This document shows, one piece after another, positions 41,948-51,898 of a DNA stretch of 59,129 bases. Origin of the DNA: Pseudomonadota bacterium. Its GTDB lineage: Bacteria; Bdellovibrionota_B; Oligoflexia; Silvanigrellales; Silvanigrellaceae. Position 1 is the first letter of the stretch; the number at the start of each line of letters is the position of its first letter. The notes under the pieces are model-generated. The model searched no databases, was not told the DNA's origin, and saw nothing but the letters and a program-made list of their open reading frames with translations. The stretch covers positions 1 to 59,129 of the forward strand of contig RFOM01000017.1 in assembly GCA_009926615.1 (NCBI GenBank), read 5' to 3'. A program made the translations under genes and the position numbers.

Positions 41948-42612
41948 ATCTTTTTTGCAATAGAATTTAGATGACTCGGTAACATGACTCGGAGCATGTC
42001 TGCAACAATTTTTGCCTGTGAATCGAATTCCATTTCAACCCTGCAGCCTTGAACCAATTTCAATAAATTGGTCTGTTCAAGAGTATGAGGAATAAGCATA
42101 ATTTCAAGCCAAAGATTTTGCGCATCATGCGAGCAGTCGGCAATTGTCAACGAAACTCCGGAAAGCGCAATTGATCCTTTTTTCAACACATATTGTGAAA
42201 ACTGCGCATCATATCCGACCCGCAAACACCAAAATCCGTCACCCGTCGGCTGATGAGACAGAACTGTTCCAAGCGTGTCGATGTGTCCCGAAACCATATG
42301 CCCGCCGAGTGAATCACCCATTCTGAGCGCGGGTTCCAAGTTTACCTTTTCGCCTGTTCCGCCGAAGTCCGATTGACCGAATCGGGTCAATGAAAGTGTT
42401 TGAGGTCCCGCCTCAACTGTGAACAAATGAATTGAATCAGAATCTGCGGATGAGATTTCAACAACCGTAAGACAAGCGCCGTTGCACGAGACACTCGCGC
42501 CGATTTCGATATCTTTTAACGGAAGTTTGGTTTCGATACTGAAGCGCGCCGAATCCGTGCGTCTTTGCCATGAACGGATAGTTCCGACATCGCGAATCAG
42601 ACCGGTAAACAT
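41944..42612 (-). CDS. ribE: Riboflavin synthase alpha subunit
   Basis: A 222-residue protein with the two lumazine-binding repeats of riboflavin synthase. It begins MFTGLIRDVGTI, repeat 1 carrying VSCNGACLTVVEIS and repeat 2 beginning near GDSLGGHMVSGHIDTLGTVL with IALSGVSLTIADCS. It converts two 6,7-dimethyl-8-ribityllumazine molecules to riboflavin. I choose the ATG at 42612, nine bases after CGGAGG; a GTG at 42621 is too close to it. ribD, ribBA and ribH are not adjacent. It is downstream of nrdR. Confidence 0.94.
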   Translation of the reverse strand: MFTGLIRDVGTIRSWQRRTDSARFSIETKLPLKDIEIGASVSCNGACLTVVEISSADSDSIHLFTVEAGPQTLSLTRFGQSDFGGTGEKVNLEPALRMGDSLGGHMVSGHIDTLGTVLSHQPTGDGFWCLRVGYDAQFSQYVLKKGSIALSGVSLTIADCSHDAQNLWLEIMLIPHTLEQTNLLKLVQGCRVEMEFDSQAKIVADMLRVMLPSHLNSIAKKI

Positions 42613-42651
42613 TCTCCCCACCCTCCGTGTGTTGAAGACAGGTGGAAATGT

Positions 42652-43155
42652 TTACTGGACGGAGTCAGAGTTCTCAAGATCTGATTGGGACTTATTGAAG
42701 CGCGAATTTTGAGCAAGTCTCTTGAGCTCTCTCACAAAATCTTCCGGATCTGAAAATGCGCGATACACCGAAGCAAAACGCACATAGGCCACCGGATCTA
42801 AATGACGGAGAACATCAAGCACAAGTTCACCGATTGCATGAGATGTGATTTCGCGATCTTCGCGCTGACTTGCCGTCAATTCGACGTAATCGGCAATCCC
42901 TTCGAGTTCCTTCGCGCTCACTGCCCGCTTCTGACAGGCTACACTCATACTGCGCATCAATTTTTGCCGATCGAACGGCTCCCTCGAACCATCGCGCTTA
43001 ACAACGTAAACAGGAAGTTCCTCGGCTCTCTCAAAGGTCGTAAAACGATAATTGCAGTTCTGGCATTCACGCCGCCTGCGCACCGTCAAACCGTCTTTGC
43101 TCTCACGGCTTTCAAGAACTTTGGTTTCTTCGCTTTTACACTGTCTGCACTTCAT
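42652..43155 (-). CDS. nrdR: Transcriptional repressor NrdR
   Basis: A 167-residue NrdR. The zinc ribbon has MKCRQC and CQNCNYRF (Cys 3, 6, 31, 34) and RRRRECQNC. The ATP-cone follows, with VVKRDGSREPFDRQKLMRSM and ELVLDVLRHLDPVAYVRFAS. It represses ribonucleotide reductase genes according to nucleotide state. The ATG has GAGGG upstream. It is placed between glyA and ribE, as in many proteobacteria. Confidence 0.97.
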   Translation of the reverse strand: MKCRQCKSEETKVLESRESKDGLTVRRRRECQNCNYRFTTFERAEELPVYVVKRDGSREPFDRQKLMRSMSVACQKRAVSAKELEGIADYVELTASQREDREITSHAIGELVLDVLRHLDPVAYVRFASVYRAFSDPEDFVRELKRLAQNSRFNKSQSDLENSDSVQ

Positions 43156-43179
43156 TGATACCCTCGAGTCTGCAAGGAA

Positions 43180-44475
43180 TCAGTTCAGGTCAGGAACCGA
43201 ATAGCCCGCCTTTGCAAGGACGCCGTTATACAGAGGGTAGCTATGACACAATTTGCGAACAATTGTCATTGCCTGAGGCAGTTTGTCTTCGCCCGACTCA
43301 AGCGCACAGGCAATTGCCTGTCCCAAGTCACTCATATCCTGAGGCTTTAGCCCGCGGGTGGTGATTGCCGGCGTTCCAATCCGGATGCCGCTTGTAACCA
43401 TCGGCTTGCGAGTCTCGCCCGGAACAGTGTTCTTGTTTACGGTCAGTCCGATTCGTCCAAGTCGCTCTTCGGCGTCCTTGCCGCTCAACGGCGACTCCCG
43501 CAAGTCAATCAGCATCAGGTGGTTGTCCGTACCGCCGGAGACGAGTCTGATACCTTTGGAGGTCAAAACTTCAGCCAAGGCCTTGGCATTGGCAACGACC
43601 ATCTCGGAATACTGCCGGAATTGAGGAGTGAGAGCCTCGCCAAACGCGACAGCTTTTGCGCCTATGACATGCATCAGCGGACCGCCCTGAATCCCCGGAA
43701 AGACCGCCTTGTCAATTGCCTTGGCATTATCCGCTTTACAGATAATCAGACCACCGCGGGGACCACGCAGAGTTTTGTGGGTTGTCGTGGTGACAAAATC
43801 AGCAAACGGCACCGGACTCGGATGCACACCTGCAGCAACAAGGCCCGCAATGTGAGCCATATCAACAAGCAAAAGAGCACCGACTTCGTCGGCAATTTCG
43901 CGGAAAAGTGCAAAATCGATAACCCGCGGATAAGCGCTCGCTCCGGCGATGATCAATTTGGGCCGCGTCGCCTTGGCCTGACGTCTGACTTCATCGTAAT
44001 CCAGCCGGCCGTCAGATTCTCTCACTCCGTAAAATTCAGCTTTGTAGACAAGTCCGGAGATATTGACCGGCGAACCGTGGGTCAGATGTCCGCCGTGTGA
44101 CAAATTCATGCCTAAAATTGTATCTCCCGGCTTCAGGCAGGACAAAAAAACCGCCTGATTCGCCTGCGCACCGCTATGAGGCTGAACATTCACATGCTCG
44201 GCGCCATAAAGAGCCTTTGCACGTTCGATCGCAAGTGTTTCGACTTCGTCAACAAACTCACAACCGCCGTAGTACCGTCGTCCCGGATATCCCTCGGCGT
44301 ATTTGTTGCTCAAGACACTGCTCAGTGCCGCAAGCACGGCCGGACTTGCAACATTTTCAGATGCAATTAATTCGAGACCTTCTTCCAAGCGCTGCGCTTC
44401 TGCGCTCAGAATCTTGGCGACAGCCGGATCGCTTTCTGCGAGTACGGCTCTGTTCATCGAGAGAATTGAAGACAT
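43180..44475 (-). CDS. glyA: Serine hydroxymethyltransferase
   Basis: A 431-residue PLP enzyme with [20 protein letters not shown], then [35 protein letters not shown] and the PLP-lysine motif [15 protein letters not shown]. The length is typical. It interconverts serine and glycine with tetrahydrofolate, supplying one-carbon units. The start has a run of six Gs upstream. It is the third gene in the acpP-rpiB-glyA-nrdR-ribE run. Confidence 0.97.
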   Translation of the reverse strand: MSSILSMNRAVLAESDPAVAKILSAEAQRLEEGLELIASENVASPAVLAALSSVLSNKYAEGYPGRRYYGGCEFVDEVETLAIERAKALYGAEHVNVQPHSGAQANQAVFLSCLKPGDTILGMNLSHGGHLTHGSPVNISGLVYKAEFYGVRESDGRLDYDEVRRQAKATRPKLIIAGASAYPRVIDFALFREIADEVGALLLVDMAHIAGLVAAGVHPSPVPFADFVTTTTHKTLRGPRGGLIICKADNAKAIDKAVFPGIQGGPLMHVIGAKAVAFGEALTPQFRQYSEMVVANAKALAEVLTSKGIRLVSGGTDNHLMLIDLRESPLSGKDAEERLGRIGLTVNKNTVPGETRKPMVTSGIRIGTPAITTRGLKPQDMSDLGQAIACALESGEDKLPQAMTIVRKLCHSYPLYNGVLAKAGYSVPDLN

Positions 44476-44499
44476 AACTAGCCCCCCAAAACGGAATCT

Positions 44500-44982
44500 T
44501 CAGCGATGCGAATCGTTGCCGGTCGCAAAAGTCGAAAGACGCTTTTCAATCGTTCCAATTTTGTTCAGACGAGCCCTGTGCCGGCCCTCTTCGAAGTCTG
44601 TGGTCAGCCAAATCTTGACGAAATCGACCGCCCGCTGGTGATTGATGGTGCGTGCACCCAAACAGAGCACGTTTGCATCATTGTGAGCACGGCTCATGCG
44701 TGCGGTAAACTCATCAAACACCTGAGCGGCGCGAACCCCCGGGAATTTGTTGACGGATACACACATACCAATGCCTGTGCCGCAAATAAGAATCCCACGA
44801 TCGACACGCCCGCTGGCGACTTCCGAACCCACGATATCGGCGTAATCGGGGTAATCGACGGAGCCTACCGAGTCGGCCGCAACACCGTAGTCGAGTATTT
44901 CGTGGCTGGTAAGATTAAGAAATTCGAGAATATATGACTTGAGGTCTTTTCCGGCGTGATCCGACGCAACAGCAATCTTCAT
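44500..44982 (-). CDS. rpiB: Ribose-5-phosphate isomerase B
   Basis: A 160-residue RpiB/LacAB protein with SDHAGKDLKSYILEFL, DYPDYADIVGSEVASG, GILICGTGIGMCVSVNKFPG and SRAHNDANVLCLGARTI. It interconverts ribose 5-phosphate and ribulose 5-phosphate. The ATG at 44982, with AAGGA five bases upstream, is chosen over a start at 45021 that lies in the acpP terminator region. It is followed by glyA 24 bases on, a common pairing. Confidence 0.95.
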   Translation of the reverse strand: MKIAVASDHAGKDLKSYILEFLNLTSHEILDYGVAADSVGSVDYPDYADIVGSEVASGRVDRGILICGTGIGMCVSVNKFPGVRAAQVFDEFTARMSRAHNDANVLCLGARTINHQRAVDFVKIWLTTDFEEGRHRARLNKIGTIEKRLSTFATGNDSHR

Positions 44983-45011
44983 GCAGTCCTTCATCCATGA
45001 AAAAAGTTCAA

Positions 45012-45041
45012 ATAAAAGCAAAAAGGCACCCGAAGGTGCCT
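45012..45041 (-). terminator. Intrinsic terminator after acpP
   Basis: On the minus strand, AGGCACC and GGTGCCT (45041-45035 with 45030-45024) make a seven-base stem with a UUCG-type loop (TTCG). A T-rich tail follows (TTTTGCTTTTATT). It lies 12 bases after the acpP stop and would separate or attenuate acpP from rpiB. Confidence 0.85.
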
Positions 45042-45052
45042 GTTCAACTCGA

Positions 45053-45292
45053 TCAGAGCTTGCTGCCGATGAACTTGACGGCGTCGCCGACAGTTTTCAG
45101 TCTCTCGGACTCTTCGTCGGAAATGCTCGTTCCGAACTCTTCCTCGATTTCCATAAGAAGTTCGACGATATCCAAAGAATCAGCGCCGAGGTCTTCCTGA
45201 AAGCGTGAAGCTGCCGAGACGTTCTTCTCTTCAATATTCAGCTTTTCTGCCACAATCTTGATAACCTTCGCCTCAACAGTTTTGCTGTCCAT
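45053..45292 (-). CDS. acpP: Acyl carrier protein
   Basis: A 79-residue acidic ACP. The 4'-phosphopantetheine Ser is in LGADSLDIVELLMEIEEEFG. It carries acyl chains in fatty acid synthesis. The ATG has AAAGGAG upstream. fab genes do not adjoin it; it stands at the head of the minus-strand run, behind its own terminator, which allows high expression of acpP alone. Confidence 0.97.
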   Translation of the reverse strand: MDSKTVEAKVIKIVAEKLNIEEKNVSAASRFQEDLGADSLDIVELLMEIEEEFGTSISDEESERLKTVGDAVKFIGSKL

Positions 45293-45433
45293 GTAGACAT
45301 CTCCTTTTCGTTAAGTCACTGACAGCGCTTCCATACCAAAGGAGCGTCTCAAAATCAACGCGCCCTAGTGATCTGATTTATTTCGTTTATACTGATTTTT
45401 GGAACGAGTCATCGGCCCATGGAGGGGGTACTC

Positions 45434-46600
45434 ATGCGCGTTGTACTGGCGCTCGACAAATTCAAGGGAACTCTGACTTCGCAGCAAGCCAATGAGTGTC
45501 TTGCCGAAGGTATCAGGCAGCGGAACCCAAAAATTGAGGTCGCCATAAGACCGATGGCCGACGGCGGCGACGGGACCGCGTCAGTCCTTGCCAATTACAT
45601 GGGGCTTGAAGCCATGCGGGTCGAGGTTCCGGACCTCTACGGTAAACTCACGGAAGCTCACGTCTATTGGCAAAATTCCAGACGGGTGGCGATCATCGAA
45701 ACTGCGGAACTTCTTGGAAGTTCGCGTGCAGTCGCGCACAAAAGCGACACGCTCAAGGCAACAACCACAGGTCTCGGGCAGCTCATCAAAAAAGCCTTCG
45801 ATTTGCGTCCGGCGGAAATCTGGATAGGTGTGGGCGGGACGATGACAGTTGACGGCGGATGGGGCCTCGCTCAGGTTTTCGGTCTTCGTGCAAGAGATAC
45901 CGACGGCAACGACCTCGCGCCTTCGCTGACCAACGCCGGAAAAATATCCGTCATAGACCGCACTCCCATCCCTGAATTTATGATGAAAACAAAAATCGTT
46001 GCACTCTGCGACGTCCTTGCACCGGTTGTCGGACAGGGAGTGAAACTTGCGCATTTTCTTCCTCAAAAAGGCATTGCTTCGGACCAAATCGGTATTATCG
46101 AACAATCCTTGAAGACCTATTGGAGTCAGCTGCAGCGCTCAAATCCCTTCGTTCCGAATCTTGAAAGCCCCTACACGGGAGCGGGCGGAGGACTGTGCCT
46201 CGGACTCGCTGCAGTATTTCCGAACTTCTCAATGGAACTCGGAGCATCGCGGATTGCACGGGTTGCGGCACTGGCTCAGTGTTTCCAAGGTGCCAATCTT
46301 GCCGTTTGCGGAGAAGGATGTCTCGACGAACAGACTCTGTCAGGCAAAGCCCCGCAAGTTGTGGCACAGGTCGCCAAAGACCACGGAATTCCCGTTGCAG
46401 GCGTTTTCGGTCGCATTGCAGATAACCAGAACAGGCTCGTCAATAATCTCGGATTGAATCATTCGTTTGTCATTACAAGCCAGCAGCTCATGCATGCATC
46501 GACAGAACTTTCGCGGCTGAGCAGAAACCGATTTCACGAAATCGGAATCGAAATCGCGCACCTGCTCGAATCGGCCGGCAAAAAAAACAACCGTCACTGA
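45434..46600 (+). CDS. Glycerate 2-kinase (GarK/GlxK family)
   Basis: A 388-residue protein with the family start MRVVLALDKFKGTLTSQQAN, then RPMADGGDGTASVLANYMG, GVGGTMTVDGGWGLAQVFG and TGAGGGLCLGLAAVF. CGEGCLDEQTLSGKAPQVVA follows near the end. It phosphorylates D-glycerate, usually to 2-phosphoglycerate in this family. GGAGGGGG sits six bases before the ATG at 45434; the upstream ATG at 45419 overlaps that ribosome site and is rejected. It is divergent from acpP and convergent with prmC. Confidence 0.9.
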   Translation: MRVVLALDKFKGTLTSQQANECLAEGIRQRNPKIEVAIRPMADGGDGTASVLANYMGLEAMRVEVPDLYGKLTEAHVYWQNSRRVAIIETAELLGSSRAVAHKSDTLKATTTGLGQLIKKAFDLRPAEIWIGVGGTMTVDGGWGLAQVFGLRARDTDGNDLAPSLTNAGKISVIDRTPIPEFMMKTKIVALCDVLAPVVGQGVKLAHFLPQKGIASDQIGIIEQSLKTYWSQLQRSNPFVPNLESPYTGAGGGLCLGLAAVFPNFSMELGASRIARVAALAQCFQGANLAVCGEGCLDEQTLSGKAPQVVAQVAKDHGIPVAGVFGRIADNQNRLVNNLGLNHSFVITSQQLMHASTELSRLSRNRFHEIGIEIAHLLESAGKKNNRH

Positions 46601-46634
46601 CAAGAATGAAGAAAGTCAGACACTGAAAAAACAC

Positions 46635-47606
46635 TCAGCGGCCTGAATCGGAAACGCCTCTGATTCCGAAGAGAAAACGGCTTCTTTGAGTATAATCTTT
46701 GACCGAAAACCACTGATTGCGTGGAAATTCCCAGACAGGCCGCTGGCAGGCAAGGGAAGACATCGGACGGACAAATTCAAATCCGCAGTCTGATTTTATT
46801 TCGTCGGCAAGTATTTCGGGATGGCTAATCCCCAGTTCAAATCCTGCAAGTGCCGCCTGCGCCAGAAGCCCTGCCGAATTCAGATTTTCAAGCAACAATT
46901 TTGGAAACTGCCATCCGTTTTCGCCGCCGATGAGTGCCATTTTGGGTTCGAACTGCCGCACGGACGGTTCGCACTCAGTCCATTCTGCTTCCGAAACGTA
47001 GGGAGGATTGCTGACAACGATGTCAAACGGCTTCGTGCCCAGCTCTGCATAGACATCGCGCTTCAGTGCGTCTCCGCGAATCCAGTTCACGTTTGTTACC
47101 TTGTTGCGGGCGGCATTGAGGGCAGCAACTTCCAGTGCATCTGCGGAAAGGTCAATTCCGGTAACCTCGGCCGCAGGAAAAAATTTGGCAAGAGCCAGCG
47201 CAAGACATCCGGAACCGGTGCAAATATCAAGAATGCGCACCGGACGCCGGTTTTCATGCCGGCAGACGGCAAGCACCAAATCGAGAAGTGTTTCGGTTTC
47301 AGGACGCGGTACGAGCACCCGGCTGTCAACGTAAAGATCAAGGTCGTGCCAAAATTTCTGACTCAAAAGATACGCGACCGGCTCGCCGCCGAGGCGCCTG
47401 CGGACCAGCTCACGCAATGCCGTGCGCTCACCCTCCAGCAATGGCCGATCAAGCTGTGTGTAAATTTCGACCTTGGACAATGAAAGCACAGAACCAATGA
47501 GCAACTGGGCATCCAAAAGGGGAGTCGGCAGACGCACATCGGCAAACTTTTGCGACGTCCAGTTCAGCACGTCACGCACAGTCCAGATTTCAGCTTGACG
47601 ACTCAT
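46635..47606 (-). CDS. prmC: Release factor glutamine methyltransferase
   Basis: A 323-residue SAM methyltransferase with an N-terminal helical domain. Its SAM motif is ILDICTGSGCLALALAKFFP and its catalytic motif is VVSNPPYVSEAEW, specific to PrmC/HemK. It methylates the Gln of the GGQ motif in release factors. It lies two bases after prfA on the same strand, the classic prfA-prmC pair. The C-terminal end (PRNQWFSVKDYTQRSRFLFG) is normal. Confidence 0.95.
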   Translation of the reverse strand: MSRQAEIWTVRDVLNWTSQKFADVRLPTPLLDAQLLIGSVLSLSKVEIYTQLDRPLLEGERTALRELVRRRLGGEPVAYLLSQKFWHDLDLYVDSRVLVPRPETETLLDLVLAVCRHENRRPVRILDICTGSGCLALALAKFFPAAEVTGIDLSADALEVAALNAARNKVTNVNWIRGDALKRDVYAELGTKPFDIVVSNPPYVSEAEWTECEPSVRQFEPKMALIGGENGWQFPKLLLENLNSAGLLAQAALAGFELGISHPEILADEIKSDCGFEFVRPMSSLACQRPVWEFPRNQWFSVKDYTQRSRFLFGIRGVSDSGR

Positions 47607-47608
47607 CG

Positions 47609-48694
47609 TTACCCCAACTCTCGTTCGGCCTGTTCCCTGAGAAGCTGTTCCTGATCGAACGCAGCCAGACGCGAGAGCATATCACTGATATCGCCTTCCA
47701 TGAAGTCACCGATGGCGTGTGTCGTGTGGTTGATGCGATGATCGGTCACCCTGCTCTGAGGAAAATTGTAGGTTCTTATCCGTTCCGAACGATCACCCCG
47801 ACCGACCTGTAATTTGCGCTCCGCGGCAAAGGCCTTTTCCTGCTCTATTTGTGCCTGCTCAAGGAGTTTTGCCTGCAAAATTTTTAATGCTTTGGACTTG
47901 TTTTTCAGCTGAGAGCGCTCGTCCTGACATGCGACAACAAGCCCTGTCGGCAGATGTGTAATCCGGACCGCCGAATCGGTACGGTTCACGTGCTGGCCTC
48001 CGGCACCGCCTGCACGGAAAGTATCAATTCTCAATTCGGTTTCATTGATGCTGACTTCGACATCTTCGGCTTCAGGCAAAACAGCGACAGTCACCGTCGA
48101 AGTATGCACGCGGCCCTGACTTTCTGTCGCAGGAACACGTTGAACCCTGTGTACCCCGCTCTCGTACTTGAGCGTGCGGTAGACATTGTCACCCGAAATG
48201 AGGGCAATCACTTCTTTAACGCCGCCCAACTCATTTTCGTTGAGAGACATCAGCTCGACCTTCAGGCGATTGCGTTCGCAATAGCGGGTGTACATTCTGA
48301 AGAGCTCGCCTGCGAAAAGTCCTGCTTCGTCACCGCCGGCACCCGCACGGACTTCCAAAAAAACGTTGCGGCTGTCGTTGGCATCCTTGGGGAGCAGCAG
48401 AATCCGCAGCTCGTGTTCTTTTTCCTGTAATTGCGCATTGAGATGATGAAGTTCTTCGCCCGCGAGCTGGGCAAATTCCTGCGATCCCTCGTCGATGAGC
48501 TGCTGCGTTTCGTCAATTTGTCTTTGAATCGATTTGTATTCCCTGAACGCGGACATGGTTGCATTCAGTTCTGAATGTTCCTTGCTGAGCTTTCGAAACT
48601 CAGCAGCGTTTGCAGATACGGACGGCTGCTGAAGAAGATTTTCTATTTCCAGAAAACGCCGCTCAAGGCGGGCAAGTTGATCCACCAGCGCCAT
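47609..48694 (-). CDS. prfA: Peptide chain release factor 1
   Basis: A 361-residue class I release factor. The GGQ motif is in DTFRAGGAGGQHVNRTDSAV. The stop-codon recognition region shows RVPATESQGRVHTST, with the PxT tripeptide PAT marking RF1. It terminates at UAA and UAG. The length is typical. The start has a weak AAGGG upstream. rpmE is upstream and prmC downstream. Confidence 0.97.
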   Translation of the reverse strand: MALVDQLARLERRFLEIENLLQQPSVSANAAEFRKLSKEHSELNATMSAFREYKSIQRQIDETQQLIDEGSQEFAQLAGEELHHLNAQLQEKEHELRILLLPKDANDSRNVFLEVRAGAGGDEAGLFAGELFRMYTRYCERNRLKVELMSLNENELGGVKEVIALISGDNVYRTLKYESGVHRVQRVPATESQGRVHTSTVTVAVLPEAEDVEVSINETELRIDTFRAGGAGGQHVNRTDSAVRITHLPTGLVVACQDERSQLKNKSKALKILQAKLLEQAQIEQEKAFAAERKLQVGRGDRSERIRTYNFPQSRVTDHRINHTTHAIGDFMEGDISDMLSRLAAFDQEQLLREQAERELG

Positions 48695-48723
48695 AGGGAA
48701 ACCCTTCGGATTCAGCTGAAAAG

Positions 48724-48752
48724 AATAAAGCCCGCGAACTGCGGGCTTTATT
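48724..48752 (-). terminator. Terminator after rpmE
   Basis: A 12-base perfect inverted repeat (AATAAAGCCCGC with GCGGGCTTTATT) around a five-base loop lies 17 bases past the rpmE stop. On the minus strand a TTTATT-CTTTT tail follows. It separates rpmE from prfA. Confidence 0.85.
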
Positions 48753-48768
48753 CAATTGTTCGGCGAAT

Positions 48769-48987
48769 TTACTTGGCAGCGGGAGTTCCGGCCTTGGCGT
48801 ATTTACGGTTGAAACGCTCAATACGACCGGCCGTGTCTACAACTTTGTGCTTGCCTGTGTAGAAAGGATGGCAGTTTGAACAGATATCAACCTTGAGCTG
48901 TGCCTTTACGCTGCGGGTTTGAAAAACGTTGCCGCAAGCGCACGAAACTTCACAGGGAGCATACTTTGGGTGAATAGAATCTTTCAT
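48769..48987 (-). CDS. rpmE: 50S ribosomal protein L31 (zinc-binding type)
   Basis: A 72-residue L31. It begins [20 protein letters not shown] and has the zinc cysteines CxC and CSNC (in [15 protein letters not shown]). The C-terminus has [18 protein letters not shown]. The ATG at 48987 has AAGAGG upstream; an in-frame ATG at 49074 would add 29 implausible residues. It keeps the zinc site, so it is the type replaced by YkgM under zinc limitation. Confidence 0.97.
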   Translation of the reverse strand: MKDSIHPKYAPCEVSCACGNVFQTRSVKAQLKVDICSNCHPFYTGKHKVVDTAGRIERFNRKYAKAGTPAAK

Positions 48988-49246
48988 AACGGAACCTCTT
49001 CTTAAGCCGGTGGCGTGTACACCGGCAGGCAAACAAATCTGGGGGAACAACGCGAACACAAGGTCGCGCAACATGCCCTAGAGCCGAGCGGAGGTAGCAC
49101 AGAGGGCCGAGGGGGTCAACAGGGTTCTGAACGGGAAGTTCGTGGTTAAGTGACTAATTTACACTTGACTCATTTTCAGGTATCGAAACATCGAGATTAA
49201 AGCTATCCGTCTACCCCGAACCGCCCCGACACAGGAGGCCCTTCCC

Positions 49247-51883
49247 ATGACGCTGGTTTATTTTTTTGGACAAGGAAAAGCTGACGGCAATGCCCAGATG
49301 AAGGCCGAACTGGGCGGAAAGGGCGCAAATTTAGCCGAGATGACGACTCTCGGACTGCCCGTGCCGGCGGGATTCACAATCTCGACCTCAGTCTGCATGG
49401 ATTTTCTTGACCGCGGCGAAGTGTTCCCGAGCCAGCTGATAACTGAAGTTAATCAGGCTCTTGAGAAAACTGAGAAGGCCATGGGTGCCAAGTTCGGCGA
49501 CTGCCACTCACCCTTGCTCGTCAGCGTTCGCTCCGGTGCGCGGGTTTCGATGCCCGGCATGATGGACACCATTTTGAATCTGGGACTGAATGATGAAGTT
49601 GTCGAGGCTCTCGCACGAAAGTCGGCCAATCCGCGTTTTGCCTACGACAGCTACCGCCGGTTTATCCAAATGTTTGCCAATGTGGTCAAAGGGCTCGAGT
49701 CGCACGTTCTGGAAGATGCCCTTGAAAATCTGAAGCAGCACCGCGGCGTTGTCGACGACACCGAACTGAATGCCCATGACCTCAAGCACCTTGTCGAAGA
49801 CTTCAAGGAAATTTATCTGAGGGAACTTGGAGAAAGCTTTCCGCAGGATCCGCAAAAGCAGCTTTGGGCCGCAATAGGAGCAGTTTTCCGCAGCTGGAAT
49901 TGCAACAGAGCAAAAAAATATCGTGAGATTCACAACATTCCGAACAACTGGGGTACGGCAGTCAACGTCTGTGCCATGGTCTTCGGCAACATGGGTGAAT
50001 CGAGTGCGACCGGAGTGTGTTTTACCCGCGACCCCTCGACAGGCGAAAATGTTTTTTACGGTGAATATCTGATTAATGCGCAGGGCGAAGATGTTGTTGC
50101 CGGTATCCGGACACCCAAAGCACTGTCTTCACTGCAGGCAGAAATGCCCGCCGTTTATGAACAGCTCAACGGAGTCCGCAATATTCTCGAACGACACTAC
50201 CGCGACGTTCAGGACATCGAGTTCACCGTTCAGGAAAACAAGCTTTGGCTTTTGCAGACTCGAAATGCCAAACGCACCACGCAAGCTGCACTGCGGATTG
50301 CCGTAGATATGGTGAACGAAGGATTGCTCAACCGGAAAGATGCAATCCGCAGAGTCAAACCCAACGAACTTGAAAAACTCCTGCACCCCACACTTGACCC
50401 TCGCGCCCACAGGCAAGTTATCGCCAAAGGTTTGCCCGCATCCCCCGGAGCCTGTTCAGGTCGGGTCGTGTTTGATTCGAAGGATGCTGAAATGTGGGCT
50501 GCCCGCGGGGAGCCGGTCATCCTCGTACGTGATGAAACATCACCCGAAGACATTGGAGGCATGCACGTCTCCAAGGGATTTTTAACTGCGCGGGGCGGCA
50601 TGACCTCCCATGCGGCAGTCGTTGCGCGCCAGATGGGCAAGTGCTGTATTGCCGGCTGCGGTGCTCTTCATATCCATGCGAAAGACCGGTTTATCAAAAT
50701 CGGCAAACTCGAGATTTTTGAAGGTGACTGGCTGACACTCGACGGCTCTTCGGGCGAAGTCATGCTCGGTAAAGTTCATACCCGCGAAGCCGATCTCAGC
50801 CCCGAATTTACGACCTTCCTGAGCTGGGCCAAAGAAATGGGCAGCATGAACGTCCGCGCGAATGCAGACACTCCCCGAGATGCACGCACGGCGCGTGAAT
50901 TTGGCGCCGAGGGAATCGGACTGTGCCGGACTGAACACATGTTCTTTGAGGAAACCAGACTTCCCGTCGTGCGGGAAATGATTTTGTCGCAAACCAATGA
51001 AGAGCGGGCCCGCGCGCTGACCAAACTTCTGCCCTTCCAGCGACAGGACTTCATGGACATTCTCAAAGCAATGGAAGGTTTTCCGGTAACAATACGTCTG
51101 CTGGACCCTCCGTTGCATGAATTCCTTCCGCAAACGGAACGGGACGTGCAGACTTTGGCCGGTCAATTGGGCATGAAATCTGAAGACATCCGTCATCGTG
51201 TCGAGCAACTTCATGAAGCCAATCCGATGCTCGGACATCGTGGATGCCGTCTGGGCATCAGCCATCCTGAAATCTACGAGATGCAGGTTTGCGCCGTTGC
51301 GGAAGCAACCGCTCAGCTGCATGCCGAGGGAATCGCCGCCAAGCCTGAAGTTATGATTCCGCTTGTCGGACACGCTCAGGAACTCAGATGGCTGCGCGAC
51401 CGTCTTGAAAAGCTGGCTGTTGAGACATACAAAACCGCAATGTCGGCTCTCAATTGCACAGTCAAAGACGAATCAATTCCGTTTGGAACAATGATCGAAG
51501 TCCCGCGTGCGGCGCTGACGGCAAACCAAATTGCCGAACATGCCGATTTCTTCAGTTTCGGAACAAATGACCTGACGCAGACCACTTTCGGTTTTTCGCG
51601 GGACGACAGCGCTCCGTTCCTGAAAGTGTATGCACGGGAAAATATCCTCAACGATGATCCGTTTGCCGTCGTCGACACCGAAGGTGTCGGCCAGCTGATC
51701 CAATGGGCAGCAGAAAAAGGCCGTTCCAAAAAGCCAAATCTGAAAGTCGGCGTCTGCGGCGAGCACGGCGGAGATCCGCGATCGATTGAATTTTTCAATC
51801 AGGTCGGCGTCAACTACGTCAGTTGCTCTCCCTACCGCGTGCCCGTGGCTATCCTGAGCAGCGCACAGGCGGCTCTTCACTGA
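49247..51883 (+). CDS. ppdK: Pyruvate, phosphate dikinase
   Basis: An 878-residue PPDK of full length. The N-terminal ATP-grasp part has GGKGANLAEMTTLGLPVPAG and VRSGARVSMPGMMDTILNLG. The phosphohistidine domain has TARGGMTSHAAVVARQMGKC, with His near residue 455. The C-terminal PEP/pyruvate barrel has IGLCRTEHMFF and GVCGEHGGDPRS with the catalytic Cys. It interconverts pyruvate and PEP with ATP and phosphate. The start has AGGAGG nine bases upstream. No regulatory-protein gene (PDRP) adjoins it. Confidence 0.97.
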   Translation: MTLVYFFGQGKADGNAQMKAELGGKGANLAEMTTLGLPVPAGFTISTSVCMDFLDRGEVFPSQLITEVNQALEKTEKAMGAKFGDCHSPLLVSVRSGARVSMPGMMDTILNLGLNDEVVEALARKSANPRFAYDSYRRFIQMFANVVKGLESHVLEDALENLKQHRGVVDDTELNAHDLKHLVEDFKEIYLRELGESFPQDPQKQLWAAIGAVFRSWNCNRAKKYREIHNIPNNWGTAVNVCAMVFGNMGESSATGVCFTRDPSTGENVFYGEYLINAQGEDVVAGIRTPKALSSLQAEMPAVYEQLNGVRNILERHYRDVQDIEFTVQENKLWLLQTRNAKRTTQAALRIAVDMVNEGLLNRKDAIRRVKPNELEKLLHPTLDPRAHRQVIAKGLPASPGACSGRVVFDSKDAEMWAARGEPVILVRDETSPEDIGGMHVSKGFLTARGGMTSHAAVVARQMGKCCIAGCGALHIHAKDRFIKIGKLEIFEGDWLTLDGSSGEVMLGKVHTREADLSPEFTTFLSWAKEMGSMNVRANADTPRDARTAREFGAEGIGLCRTEHMFFEETRLPVVREMILSQTNEERARALTKLLPFQRQDFMDILKAMEGFPVTIRLLDPPLHEFLPQTERDVQTLAGQLGMKSEDIRHRVEQLHEANPMLGHRGCRLGISHPEIYEMQVCAVAEATAQLHAEGIAAKPEVMIPLVGHAQELRWLRDRLEKLAVETYKTAMSALNCTVKDESIPFGTMIEVPRAALTANQIAEHADFFSFGTNDLTQTTFGFSRDDSAPFLKVYARENILNDDPFAVVDTEGVGQLIQWAAEKGRSKKPNLKVGVCGEHGGDPRSIEFFNQVGVNYVSCSPYRVPVAILSSAQAALH

Positions 51884-51898
51884 TTGCATCCGGTGCTC

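Noticed and set aside
45388..45393. TATACT as a -10 for the glycerate kinase gene
   Set aside because: No acceptable -35 at 16-18 bases upstream and no extended -10; not called.
46821..47483. A 220-codon plus-strand frame within prmC
   Set aside because: Antisense to prmC, Cys/Arg-rich without domain features.
49165..49170. TTGACT as a -35 for ppdK
   Set aside because: No -10 element at the right spacing could be found downstream.
50582..51373. A 263-codon minus-strand frame inside ppdK
   Set aside because: Fully antisense to a well-conserved enzyme and without any recognisable protein features.
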